From Mycobacterium sp. (GTDB lineage Bacteria > Actinomycetota > Actinomycetes > Mycobacteriales > Mycobacteriaceae): a DNA stretch of 42,492 nt. The stretch is from NCBI RefSeq assembly GCF_002863225.1, contig NZ_PKEK01000006.1, forward strand, positions 1 to 42,492. The letters run 5' to 3'. Below are positions 8,534-16,948 of this stretch, one piece after another. Each line of letters begins with the position of its first letter. Position 1 is the first letter of the stretch. Made by a program: the position numbers and the translations under genes. The notes beneath the pieces were generated by a model. It did no database searches, was not told where the DNA came from, and saw only the letters and a program-made list of their open reading frames with translations.

Positions 8534-11250
8534 TGGGCATCAGAGCCGGAGCCGGTCTGAAAAGTGAGGGCGCCAAGGCCGGCGCGGCGGGCCCGGCGCG
8601 GGCCTACGCCACCCACGGCGCCGAGCTCAACCGGCCGCCCGTCGCCGGCGAACGCAAGCATGCCGCCGAAGAAACATGGTGGATTCTGCTGGCAGGGGTC
8701 GGCCTGGCCGGGTTCTTCTGCTACACGCGGGTGTGGCCGGCGCTGCAGCATGTGTTGAACACGCCCTCGCCGGCGCGGGACTGGCTGCTGCCGAGCTCCC
8801 CGGATCCGCTGTACACCGTCGCCGGGGTCGGGGTGGGCTGGTTTTGGGTGCTGTTCATCGCCGCCCCGGTGATCGTTGCAGCGCTCGCGCTGCTGTGGTG
8901 GGCGATGCTGGCGTGGTCCAACCATCAGGCCCGCAGCGGTCACACCGGGCACCTACGGGCAGGCCAGGTGTGGGTCGGTGAGCAGTACCCGGTCGCCTCA
9001 CTGGGGCTGGCCGGCCTCGCTGCGGACCTGGCAGCAAACGGAGCCCTGCTGCGGTGGTCAGGGTCTGCGGCGCAGACGGTGCCGGGCCGGCTGCTGGTCG
9101 TTGCGCTGTTGTGCGCCGGGGTTTTCGCGGTGTGGCAGCTCGCGCACTGGGCCTACGCGCGGGGCAAGATCACCGTCGCGATGAACCGAGTCACGTTCCT
9201 GGTGTCACCGACGCTGGGGTGGCCCGACCTTCGCGCCGGGAGGGTCACCGCGTCGCGCTGCCATGTGCCGCGAAAAGGCGCAGGGTTCGCGGGGATCGTC
9301 ACGCTGCACTACAGCCAGCATCCCCGATCGGTCGGTGACGACATGACCGCCGAAGTGAGCGCTGTGCTGCTGGATGTGACCGGACAGAACTACGCCATCG
9401 AAAACCGGGTGCTGACAAGGACATTGGTAGCCACCCATCACGTTCCCGGCGAGGAGATTGAGACCGGTGATGACGCCGAGATCGTCCTGGCGCCGCTGGT
9501 GGCGTCCTGGTTCGACGCGGCCGCGCAGATCACCGCGGTAAGCGTCGATACGGCCCGCCCGGTCGTCGACGACACGCGCGGCGACATCGAGGCCGGCGGT
9601 GACCCCGCCGACGCCGACAACCAGGCCGCGTCTGCCACCACAGCCAATGATGTTGTGGCAGCTCGGATCAGAGAGTTCACCATCGGATTCGTCTACAACA
9701 TCAAGGTCAGCTCGAACTATCGGCGCGGGATGATCGAAGGGATGGTCTCTGACGCGCTGGGCGGATCGTGGGAAGCCGAATGGTCCATGGCCTCGCGTCG
9801 GGTCCGGTTCGTGCGCTGCCCGGGCCTGCCGACCATGGTCGATCCGCCAATGGAGTTCCCCGAGGTGTCGCGGGCAAAGATCCGGGCGCTGTATGCCTCG
9901 ACGACGATCCCGTTCGGTGTCGACGCCTACGGCAACGTCATCAGCTGGGACTTCAAAGCCTCCCCGCACATGTTGATCTGTGGGCAGACCTCCTCGGGTA
10001 AGACCTCAGCGCTGATGACGATCTCCACCCAGTGCGCGCGACGCGGGTACAACGTCGTGTGGGTCGACCCCAAGGGTTTCGACTCCCCGGGCATGCGGTC
10101 GTGGCCGAATGTGTCGCTGGTGACAGCGGGCACCAGTGAAGACGGCATGGTGGGTCATACCGCCGCGCTGCGGTTCATCGCCGACACCATGCAGGCCCGG
10201 CTGGATTCGGTGATGGTCAACCCCAACCGCGCCGACGATTTCGATCCGATTGTGGTCATCACCGACGAGTTCTCCAACCTGGTGGTCGCCCTGGGTGAGT
10301 TCTTCAAGAACTTCGGCGGCAAAGGTGTGCCCCCCACCACCAAGGACGTCGGCATCCTGCTGCGTACCGCGCGTGCGGTGGGCATCCATATGGCGATCGG
10401 TATTCAGCGTCCCGACACCTTGTTCATCGGTGGTGAAGCCCGTGACAACACCGCGTTGCGGGTGGCGATGGGGCGGCTGCGTTCCAAGGACGCCGCGATC
10501 ATGATGTTCAACGACCCCGTGGCCGGGACCCGGGTGCAGCCCGGCATCAAAGGCCGCGGCACCGTGCAGTTGCCCGACGGGCGGTTCCGGGAGATGCAGG
10601 CGTTCTACACGCCGAAGATTCCGGCCACCGACCAACAGTGGGCGGCGCTGTCTGATCACGAGCGGGCCATCGTCGACGAGCTGCGCAACGTCGACAGCTT
10701 CTGGCCGCGGCGCGTGGTGGACAGCGCATTGCGCGGCTATGACCCCGACGATGAAGGCCAGGAGCCGATGACGTTCGCGCAGATCCGGCAGTCGCCCATC
10801 GTGTTGGCCGCGGATCGCCCCGACTTGGATCCGCTCAGCGAGCGTTACGTGCCTCCGGTGTCGCGGCACAAAGCGACTATGGACGACCAGGACGACGCTA
10901 CGGGCGCCGCTGAAGGCGTTGCGCAGACTGGACCGGCGCCGTCGGCGGTGCAATTCGGCGGGCCAGTCGATGGGTTCGATGACGACTACCTGCCCGATAT
11001 CGAGGACGAATACGGGCCGCCGATGTCGGTGCCGGCCAACGAAATCTCCCAGGGCGACCTGGTCGACGTTTCCATTGACGGTGTCATCGACTGGAAGTAC
11101 GTTCACGCTGAGCCGTACCCCACCGACGATGTCGACGGTCACGACCGGCTGGTGATCCCGTACCGGGATCTCGACGACGGGCGCAACAACGCCGACATCG
11201 ACGTCGACCTGTATGAGGTTATGCAGGTGCGCAAACTGCTTATGCAGTAA
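8533..11250 (+). CDS. virD4: VirD4/TcpA-type coupling ATPase (FtsK/SpoIIIE superfamily)
   Basis: The product has 905 residues from the ATG at 8533, which is preceded by GGAGG (8521-8525); a GTG one codon earlier is possible. Two hydrophobic segments lie at about residues 49-66 and 95-127, and more hydrophobic stretches follow to about residue 215. The motor domain has Walker A GQTSSGKT (484-491) and Walker B VVITDEF (Asp578-Glu579). A DPKGFDSPG segment lies between them. It would bring the DNA-relaxase complex to the channel and pump DNA. The last 130 residues are acidic, a common feature of substrate-contact tails. Spacing to the next gene is 38 nt. Confidence 0.88.
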   Translation: MGIRAGAGLKSEGAKAGAAGPARAYATHGAELNRPPVAGERKHAAEETWWILLAGVGLAGFFCYTRVWPALQHVLNTPSPARDWLLPSSPDPLYTVAGVGVGWFWVLFIAAPVIVAALALLWWAMLAWSNHQARSGHTGHLRAGQVWVGEQYPVASLGLAGLAADLAANGALLRWSGSAAQTVPGRLLVVALLCAGVFAVWQLAHWAYARGKITVAMNRVTFLVSPTLGWPDLRAGRVTASRCHVPRKGAGFAGIVTLHYSQHPRSVGDDMTAEVSAVLLDVTGQNYAIENRVLTRTLVATHHVPGEEIETGDDAEIVLAPLVASWFDAAAQITAVSVDTARPVVDDTRGDIEAGGDPADADNQAASATTANDVVAARIREFTIGFVYNIKVSSNYRRGMIEGMVSDALGGSWEAEWSMASRRVRFVRCPGLPTMVDPPMEFPEVSRAKIRALYASTTIPFGVDAYGNVISWDFKASPHMLICGQTSSGKTSALMTISTQCARRGYNVVWVDPKGFDSPGMRSWPNVSLVTAGTSEDGMVGHTAALRFIADTMQARLDSVMVNPNRADDFDPIVVITDEFSNLVVALGEFFKNFGGKGVPPTTKDVGILLRTARAVGIHMAIGIQRPDTLFIGGEARDNTALRVAMGRLRSKDAAIMMFNDPVAGTRVQPGIKGRGTVQLPDGRFREMQAFYTPKIPATDQQWAALSDHERAIVDELRNVDSFWPRRVVDSALRGYDPDDEGQEPMTFAQIRQSPIVLAADRPDLDPLSERYVPPVSRHKATMDDQDDATGAAEGVAQTGPAPSAVQFGGPVDGFDDDYLPDIEDEYGPPMSVPANEISQGDLVDVSIDGVIDWKYVHAEPYPTDDVDGHDRLVIPYRDLDDGRNNADIDVDLYEVMQVRKLLMQ

Positions 11251-11288
11251 CAATTTTCGGCCGGGCCGCGAAACTGGAGGGAGACCGG

Positions 11289-11678
11289 ATGGCGTCGAAG
11301 AGGAAGGCCGGGCGCGCCGCCGCTGAAGCGGCCTACGCCGACCTGCTCAAAGAGAACACCAGCCTCGTCGGCGACGTCGGGGAAGCTTTCGATGACTTAG
11401 TCGCCAAGCTCGACGACGCAACCCACGCCCGCGACCGCTACGAGGACGCCCGCGCCGCCGCGGTGAAAGGCGGGGCGGTCACCAACGAGCAGCTCGAGCA
11501 GATGGGATACAAGAAGACCCCGAAGCTGCCCGCCCCGCCGCCGCGGGTCGCCGCTGGATCGCCAGGCGTCGCCGAGCAGGCGGCAAGTTCACTGTCCGAG
11601 GATGCCACCGGGGCCGAGCCGCGTGAGCCCGCGCTGGCCGCCGCCGGCACCCAATCAGAAAGCAACAGCCATGAGTAG
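11289..11678 (+). CDS. Hypothetical helical protein downstream of virD4
   Basis: The 129-residue product has GGAGGGAG just before its ATG. The first 80 residues are charged and alpha-helical, with a basic start (KRKAGRAAAEAA) and acidic heptad-like stretches. The rest is Pro/Ala rich and likely disordered. There is no membrane segment or signal peptide. Its end overlaps the next small gene by 8 nt. A soluble accessory to the coupling protein or the DNA-processing complex is plausible from position only. Confidence 0.65.
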   Translation: MASKRKAGRAAAEAAYADLLKENTSLVGDVGEAFDDLVAKLDDATHARDRYEDARAAAVKGGAVTNEQLEQMGYKKTPKLPAPPPRVAAGSPGVAEQAASSLSEDATGAEPREPALAAAGTQSESNSHE

Positions 11679-11868
11679 CCCCATTGAGGCGTTGTGCGAG
11701 CAATCCCAAGAACAGCACCGCCGGTATCTGGATTTGTTCGGCACCAACCCGGTGCGCGGTGACGGCCTGCGGGAGGTGCGCGATCAATGCAGCGTGCTTG
11801 CCGAGCAGGCCCGCACGCTGCGCCAGAATGTGATCGACCTGGACTTCTCGACGGCGGTGACCGGGTGA
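11671..11868 (+). CDS. Small hypothetical protein of the T4SS operon
   Basis: The 65-residue product starts at the ATG at 11671, which overlaps the end of the previous gene. A longer frame from 11602 would only add out-of-frame translation of that gene. The sequence is helical, with acidic and Gln-rich stretches and an Arg-Asp rich middle, which suits a small helical-hairpin protein. Its stop overlaps the next GTG by 4 nt (GTGA), so expression is probably coupled. I recognise no family. Confidence 0.55.
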   Translation: MSSPIEALCEQSQEQHRRYLDLFGTNPVRGDGLREVRDQCSVLAEQARTLRQNVIDLDFSTAVTG

Positions 11869-12719
11869 GCGGCGGTCCTTTCGCGCAGGTCACCGGCCAC
11901 GACCCGCTACCCCTCGACGGATTCGGGGGAGCCGCAGGTGACGGTGGAGCTGCCGCGGACAACAGCGCCCAAACCAACATCGCCGGCGCCAACGGAGTGG
12001 CCGGCAACGCCAACGCTGAGGCGCAGGAAATCGCGGCGGTGCCCAACCCGAACTCCCCGGAGGGCCAGGCGGCGATCTTGGCGATCATCGAGAAATACCA
12101 GGCAAAAAGCACCGGCACGGTCGAAGGGGCCGCCGCTGACGAGCAAGCCAACGGCGCAAAAGCCGCCGGCGACAGCAGCAGCGGGCACCACCACCACGGT
12201 GACGATGATGACGACGACGACTCCAAGAGCGGCGGCAGCGGCGGGCTGATGGACGTCCTCGGTCAGCTGCTGGGCGCAGGCGGATCCGGTCTCGGCGGTG
12301 GCGGAGGAAGCCCCTTCGGGGAAGGCGGATTCGGCTCCGGGATGGGCGCCGGCGCCAACCCCTTCGGCGACCCCTACGGCGCGCAAACCGCCGGGGCGGC
12401 GGCCCCGGCCGCCGACCCGTTCGCCACCACACCCGGGACGGCGCCTGCGCAAACCGCGGCCGCGACGACATCAGCGGATCCGTTCGCCTCCCCGCCGGCC
12501 GGCGCCACCAACGCCGAACCGGCCGCGAACAACAACGGCGCTTCCAACCCATTCGGGTCCGACGCCGGCGCGGGCACAGCGGGTGCCGCCGGATCCGGCA
12601 GCGGCGGCAAAGCCAAGAGCGGCGCCGGGTCCAGCGACGGCGGCGGGATAGACCCCGAGGCGTTCGGTGGCGGCGACGGCGGCGGTGTTCCCGCCGACCC
12701 CGCATCCGCCAACGGCTAA
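11865..12719 (+). CDS. Low-complexity Gly/Ala/Asp-rich protein with a His4-Asp7 cluster
   Basis: I chose the GTG at 11865, which overlaps the previous stop as GTGA; a start at 11787 would lie inside the previous gene. The 284-residue product has a short ordered stretch (about residues 60-80, ILAIIEKYQ). A run of four His and seven Asp follows (108-119), then a short hydrophobic helix (GLMDVLGQLLGAG). Repeats of NPFG/DPFA type in a Gly-Ala-Pro background fill the rest. There is no clear signal peptide. The His/Asp cluster could bind metal ions. Third-position GC bias and fit to the operon support that it is real. Function is unknown. Confidence 0.6.
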   Translation: MSGGPFAQVTGHDPLPLDGFGGAAGDGGAAADNSAQTNIAGANGVAGNANAEAQEIAAVPNPNSPEGQAAILAIIEKYQAKSTGTVEGAAADEQANGAKAAGDSSSGHHHHGDDDDDDDSKSGGSGGLMDVLGQLLGAGGSGLGGGGGSPFGEGGFGSGMGAGANPFGDPYGAQTAGAAAPAADPFATTPGTAPAQTAAATTSADPFASPPAGATNAEPAANNNGASNPFGSDAGAGTAGAAGSGSGGKAKSGAGSSDGGGIDPEAFGGGDGGGVPADPASANG

Positions 12720-12744
12720 GCACCACAGGGACTTTCGTGGCATC

Positions 12745-14643
12745 ATGACGGCGACACTCGGTAGCGCACCAGTCACCTCCCTGTGGTACGGGCAAGGCCG
12801 CGCAGTCGACGTGACCCGGCGGCTGGAGTCACTGACGGCGTTGCCGTCCCCACCCGGGCCGGCCGGGGTCATCACCGCCCGCCCCGACGACGTGACGGTG
12901 ACGTTCGTCGAAGGACTGCGAGGACCACTGCCCCCGCCCTGGCAGGCCGAGGGTCGCGAAGCGCGCATCGGCTGGGAATCGGTACCCACCGGCGGCCCAC
13001 CCGATCCCGAACACCCGGTGTATCTCGTGGTGTTCGGAACGACCGACGACGGCGCCCTCATCGCGTTGAACCTGGCGGCTTTCTCCCGTGTCCGCATCGG
13101 CGGAGACCCCGCAACCGCGGCGGCGGTCATCACGCGCTGGGTCCTGGAACTGCTGGCCACCCACCCCGACATCACCATCGGACTGACAGAAGATGTCTGG
13201 AGCGCGCCGTGGACCACCCGGGTCCGCCCGGTCGCGCCGGGCCACGTGCCCGCCGTCGACGTCCTGGTGTGCGGCTCGGCCCTGACCTACGCCGAACGCG
13301 CACAAATTGTGGCCGCGGCCTCCAGCCCCATCCTGCTCGACCTTGGCGACGACGCCGCAGTCACGGCGACCTGGTCGATCACCTGCGGAGCCGATCGCGA
13401 AGGCCAGATCGGCCGCGGCGCCGCAGGCAGGCCGATGTCAGCCACCCTGATCGTGCCAGGACCCGACGTCGTCGACCGGTGCGCACAGCTCATCACCGCC
13501 GCCGCCCAGCCCGCCGGCACACCCGATGCGGTCCCCCTCAGCAGCGACAGCGACGACAGTGCAGCGACCGAGACAGCTCTGCCCCACGCCGATCAGGACC
13601 CCGGAAGCGACAGCGCCGGCATCGACTTCTTCGAAGAACCCGGCGACGACCAATCAGTCTGGGACACAGAAGAACCCGTCGATGACGCTCCGCACTGGCG
13701 CACCGACGAACCCGCCGCCGCGGGCGTCGTCGAGAAGGTTACCGAACAACGGGCCGTCGTCGCGGAACCGCGCGACCGAGCACCGGCCCCGGTCACCGAT
13801 TCCGTCACCGACCCTTTCGAGTCCGCCCCGCACCCCGCCGCGGTCACCGAACCCCCCCGCAGCCCGCAGCCCCCGCCCGGGCCGGCCGCCGCAGTCGACG
13901 CGCCCGCCGAGCCGGCACCGGCGCCGGCCGTGGCGCCGATATGGAACCGCATCCTGGGCAGGGTCACGTTGTCCCCGCCCTACCCCGGGGCAGAGCCTGG
14001 GCCGCGCGAGCGCAGGCTCAACGAGCTGCTGGTGTATCTGCAACTGCACCGCCTGGCCAGCACCGATGGCATCATCGCCGCCGTGTTCAGTGGGGCGGCC
14101 ACCGAAAAGACTGTGACACAACAGATGTCGCTGCTGCGTAAACGCCTCGGCATCCTTTATGCCGCCGGCCCCAAAGCGCTGCCCCCGATGAGTGAGGGCA
14201 CCTACAGCCTGGAGCGGGTCGTGTGCTCGGACTGGAATGAGTTCGACCGGTTGGTCGAAATCCTCGTTGAGGCGACACCCACCTCACACCTGATCGCGGC
14301 GATGGACCTCGTCACCGGCCCCGCCCTCGGTGGTATCCCCGGCAAGGAATGGCCGTGGGCGCGCAACCTGCGTGAACAGATGCGTGACCGGGTGCCAGGG
14401 GCGGCGGCCGTGCTGGCGCGCCGCCAGCGCGAGGCGGGCCACTTCGCGATCGCTGTTGACACCGCGCGCAAAGGGCTGTGGTACGACAGCGTCCGCCAAG
14501 ACCTGTGGGAAATGGCGTTGTCCAGTGCCCTGGAGTGCCGCGACAATGAGACATTCCGTGCGCTGCGCTCGCAGTACCTCAACACCATCGCAGGGCCCGA
14601 CCGGGATTCCGCGGTCCTGCACCTCACCGGACGATCAGGATAA
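12745..14643 (+). CDS. Regulator-like protein with C-terminal winged-helix/BTAD-type region
   Basis: The product has 632 residues from the ATG at 12745; only a weak AGGG lies upstream. Residues 1-260 are an alpha/beta region of the kind seen ahead of BTAD modules in actinobacterial LysM/BTAD proteins. An acidic, Pro-rich linker spans about 265-400. The last 230 residues start with a winged-helix-like part (PRERRLNELLVYLQLHR, then KTVTQQMSLLRKRLG) and end in helices with TPR-like spacing (AVDTARKGLWYD, LWEMALSSALE), as in bacterial transcriptional activator domains. It may control plasmid transfer or serve as a scaffold. It has no membrane helix. The gene follows the low-complexity gene and precedes a 78-residue gene. 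Confidence 0.65.
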   Translation: MTATLGSAPVTSLWYGQGRAVDVTRRLESLTALPSPPGPAGVITARPDDVTVTFVEGLRGPLPPPWQAEGREARIGWESVPTGGPPDPEHPVYLVVFGTTDDGALIALNLAAFSRVRIGGDPATAAAVITRWVLELLATHPDITIGLTEDVWSAPWTTRVRPVAPGHVPAVDVLVCGSALTYAERAQIVAAASSPILLDLGDDAAVTATWSITCGADREGQIGRGAAGRPMSATLIVPGPDVVDRCAQLITAAAQPAGTPDAVPLSSDSDDSAATETALPHADQDPGSDSAGIDFFEEPGDDQSVWDTEEPVDDAPHWRTDEPAAAGVVEKVTEQRAVVAEPRDRAPAPVTDSVTDPFESAPHPAAVTEPPRSPQPPPGPAAAVDAPAEPAPAPAVAPIWNRILGRVTLSPPYPGAEPGPRERRLNELLVYLQLHRLASTDGIIAAVFSGAATEKTVTQQMSLLRKRLGILYAAGPKALPPMSEGTYSLERVVCSDWNEFDRLVEILVEATPTSHLIAAMDLVTGPALGGIPGKEWPWARNLREQMRDRVPGAAAVLARRQREAGHFAIAVDTARKGLWYDSVRQDLWEMALSSALECRDNETFRALRSQYLNTIAGPDRDSAVLHLTGRSG

Positions 14644-14647
14644 GACG

Positions 14648-14884
14648 ATGCATTCAATTGAGTTGAGCCAGTTCAAAGACGACGACGACGACATCATCAC
14701 GACCGCGGAGACCGACCCCGAAGCGCTGTCGGTGTCGGTGCGGACCACCGGTGAAATCGTCGACATCGACGCCAAGCCCGACCGGGTACGTGCACTGGGC
14801 GCCGAGGGGTTCAAAGAGTTGTTCGTTAACTGCGCGCAGGCTGCGTTCGCCCACCGATATGATCCGCTGCTGACCCAGGAGTAA
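14648..14884 (+). CDS. Small acidic hypothetical protein ending the T4SS operon
   Basis: The 78-residue product starts 4 nt after the BTAD-like gene. A run of five Asp lies near the N-terminus (FKDDDDDI). A beta-rich middle (ALSVSVRTTGEIVDID) and a helical tail (GFKELFVNCAQAAFAHRYDPLL) follow. The middle and tail recall small YbaB-like or ESX-associated chaperones, but too weakly to assign. It is the last gene before the EspB-like gene, 117 nt away, and could belong with either secretion system. Confidence 0.6.
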   Translation: MHSIELSQFKDDDDDIITTAETDPEALSVSVRTTGEIVDIDAKPDRVRALGAEGFKELFVNCAQAAFAHRYDPLLTQE

Positions 14885-14894
14885 AGGCCTTAAA

Positions 14895-14907
14895 CTTGTG
14901 TCACAAG
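14895..14907. promoter_or_regulatory. Palindrome CTTGTG-T-CACAAG ahead of the first ESX block
   Basis: Perfect 6-bp arms flank one base, 95 nt before the EspB-like start at 15002. A second inverted repeat follows at about 14914-14942 (TGGCGGT and ACCGCCA around a GC-rich core), which could form a hairpin. The gap between the 78-residue gene and the ESX block is the natural place for a terminator or promoter. Whether a regulator binds here is unknown. Confidence 0.4.
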
Positions 14908-15001
14908 ACATCGTGGCGGTCCGGCCCGCCGGGTCACCGCCAGCCGCGCCTGTGAGGTCTTTGGTGCGCCGGGGCGCGGCGACGTTCGCGTAAGGCAGGT
15001 C

Positions 15002-16549
15002 ATGGCACTCGACATCGATATCGACGGGTTTCGACGCACCGGACACCACGTTGCCGATGCCGCCTCGATGCTGCAGTACACCCCCGGCTCCGAAGTGCCG
15101 GCATGCGGTGCTGATCAGACCTCCCAAGCCATCATGGATAACCTCAACTCCCGGCAGAAATGGCTCAACGAGCACCTCGCCGCCGGTGCCGCGCAGGCCT
15201 TCCACGCCGCCGAAGGGATCGACGGCACCGCGACGGCCTATCAGCAGCAAGACGACGCCGGCGCGGCCGCCTACGTCGGCGGATCAGACTCCCCCGCGGC
15301 GCCATCGGCCCCGGTCAGTGCGGCCCCGCCGGCGCCCGCCGCGCCGCCGATGCTGACCGCGATCCCCTCGATCGCCGACCAGGACGGCGAGCAGATGGCC
15401 ACCGACCTCGAAGGCGGCGCCGGCACAGGGCCGGCCATCCAGGCCGCCGCGCACTGGACCACGATCGCCGGGAAGGCCACCACGGCCAACGCGTCGCTGG
15501 CCGCAGCGCACACTCAACTCATCGCCTCCGGGCAGTCTCAAGTCCACGGCCCCCTGATGGCGCGTTTGACCAAAGCTATGGCATGGACCAGCGGGATCGC
15601 CGGACACGCGACCGCGCTGGCCGGCGGCTACACCGCCGCGGCCGATCTGCACACCACCACCAAGACAGCGGTGGGCTCCCCTGCGGTGTGGCGAGGCCGC
15701 AAGGAAGGACTGCGAGCCGCCCAGGCCGCGGGTCCTCCCGGAATCCCGGTGTACAACGCACGCAAAGCGGATTACACCCTCAACCAGGGGTTGGCCAGCT
15801 CGGCTGCCGAAAGCTACCAGGCCGGCGGCCACGGTGCTTCCACCCCGCCCGGCACACTGCCTGACCCTGGGCTGGATCCCAACACCAGCGGTGCCGACCC
15901 CGACAACAATCCCAACGATCCCAAGCAGCAACCGAAAGACGATGCCACGAAGGATCCTGACCAGCAGAGCTCAGGGATGCAGGACATTTTGAGTTCGATG
16001 ATGGGCGCGCTGCAGCCGTTGATGAAAGCGGCGGGCAACCCCACCCAAAGCCTCGGTCAACTCGGTCAGCTCGCCCAGCAGGCCGGCAGCCTGGCCGGCA
16101 TGGGTTCCAAAGGGGCGGCGCATTCCCCGATCAAACCCGCGGCGCTGTCGGGTGCGCATCCCGGCGCCGGTCATGGCGGTGGCGGTGGAAGCCCGATCAA
16201 AGGCGCGGGCCTTGCCGGTGTGCATCCCGCGTCGTTGAGCGGCAGCCCTGCCGCGACACCGGCGAGTCCACCGGCGAAGTCGGCCGGACCGGCTGCAGCG
16301 GCCGGCGCCAGCGGCGGCGGTGCGGGCATGATGCCCATGGGAGCCGGCGCGGGCCACGGGCAGGGCAAGGGCGGCAAGGTCAACCCCGCGGAGGCGCCGC
16401 TGCCCGACGTCGACGAGGCCGGCCGACCGGGTGTGGTCGGGCAGAGCGCGCCCGCCAAAGCTGCGCCCGTGGTGGATCCGGGCTCGAAGAACGCGGTCAA
16501 GGAACGGCTCGCCGCGCGGAAGAAAAACCTCGCCGGTGATGACGGCTAG
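15002..16549 (+). CDS. EspB-like secreted ESX substrate (PE-PPE-type fusion)
   Basis: The product has 515 residues. Residues 1-90 form a helical hairpin like EspC/PE-type ESX substrates and end in the secretion motif YQQQD (Tyr80, Asp84). After a Pro/Ala linker, residues 140-270 form a second helical region with a WTSG turn at Trp195. The last 240 residues are Gly/Pro/Ala/Ser rich and disordered. A PE-like plus PPE-like chain with YxxxD near residue 80 and a low-complexity tail is the plan of EspB of ESX-1. I infer it is exported by this plasmid's ESX and may be processed, possibly by MycP. It is the first gene of the block and is followed by an EspL-like gene, as EspB and EspL are neighbours in ESX-1. 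Confidence 0.68.
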   Translation: MALDIDIDGFRRTGHHVADAASMLQYTPGSEVPACGADQTSQAIMDNLNSRQKWLNEHLAAGAAQAFHAAEGIDGTATAYQQQDDAGAAAYVGGSDSPAAPSAPVSAAPPAPAAPPMLTAIPSIADQDGEQMATDLEGGAGTGPAIQAAAHWTTIAGKATTANASLAAAHTQLIASGQSQVHGPLMARLTKAMAWTSGIAGHATALAGGYTAAADLHTTTKTAVGSPAVWRGRKEGLRAAQAAGPPGIPVYNARKADYTLNQGLASSAAESYQAGGHGASTPPGTLPDPGLDPNTSGADPDNNPNDPKQQPKDDATKDPDQQSSGMQDILSSMMGALQPLMKAAGNPTQSLGQLGQLAQQAGSLAGMGSKGAAHSPIKPAALSGAHPGAGHGGGGGSPIKGAGLAGVHPASLSGSPAATPASPPAKSAGPAAAAGASGGGAGMMPMGAGAGHGQGKGGKVNPAEAPLPDVDEAGRPGVVGQSAPAKAAPVVDPGSKNAVKERLAARKKNLAGDDG

Positions 16550-16630
16550 GACAAAATTCCCGCAACTTCGTGTCCTACTTTTGTGCCACCCTGATGGCAT
16601 GACTGATGTGGCCCCCGGTGACGCGTCGCG

Positions 16631-16948
16631 ATGAACATGCCAGAAATCCCCCTGCACCCGCTGGTGACCGCAGAAATCGCCCGCGGCAGACAGTTCCTCG
16701 AGCAGATCCGCGCCGCGCGCCGCAACATTGAGCAGCTGCGCGTCACCGTCACCTGCCCCGAGGGGGACAACCAGATCGTGTTCTCCGGCGACGGGATGGT
16801 CACCGACGCGACGTTCACCGAGGATGTGTTTACCCGCCACCCGGGCGCCGCGTTGAGTGAGTTGCTGCTGGTGATGGCCGAAGAAGGTTATGCCCAAGTG
16901 TCGCAGAAGGTTTCGGCGCAAGTGAGCGCCATCGTGGAGCAGCGATGA
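16631..16948 (+). CDS. YbaB/EbfC-like protein, EspL-type ESX chaperone candidate
   Basis: The 105-residue product has a helix (EIARGRQFLEQIRAARRNI), then a beta hairpin (RVTVTCPEGDNQIVFSGDGMVTDATF) and C-terminal helices. This is the YbaB/EbfC fold. EspL of ESX-1 belongs to it and supports stability of EspB and other substrates. The ATG overlaps no upstream gene and has no strong ribosome site; an ATG two codons later is possible. Its stop overlaps the EccA start by 4 nt (ATGA). Position between an EspB-like substrate and EccA strengthens a chaperone role. Confidence 0.72.
   Translation: MNMPEIPLHPLVTAEIARGRQFLEQIRAARRNIEQLRVTVTCPEGDNQIVFSGDGMVTDATFTEDVFTRHPGAALSELLLVMAEEGYAQVSQKVSAQVSAIVEQR

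Noticed and set aside
10006..11253. 415-codon minus-strand frame opposite virD4
   Set aside because: It lies wholly inside the coupling ATPase gene, whose Walker motifs are clear. Composition is that of a shadow frame.
12186..12221. His-tag-like sequence suggesting an engineered construct
   Set aside because: The His and Asp runs sit in a natural low-complexity gene within a natural operon, with no vector sequence around.
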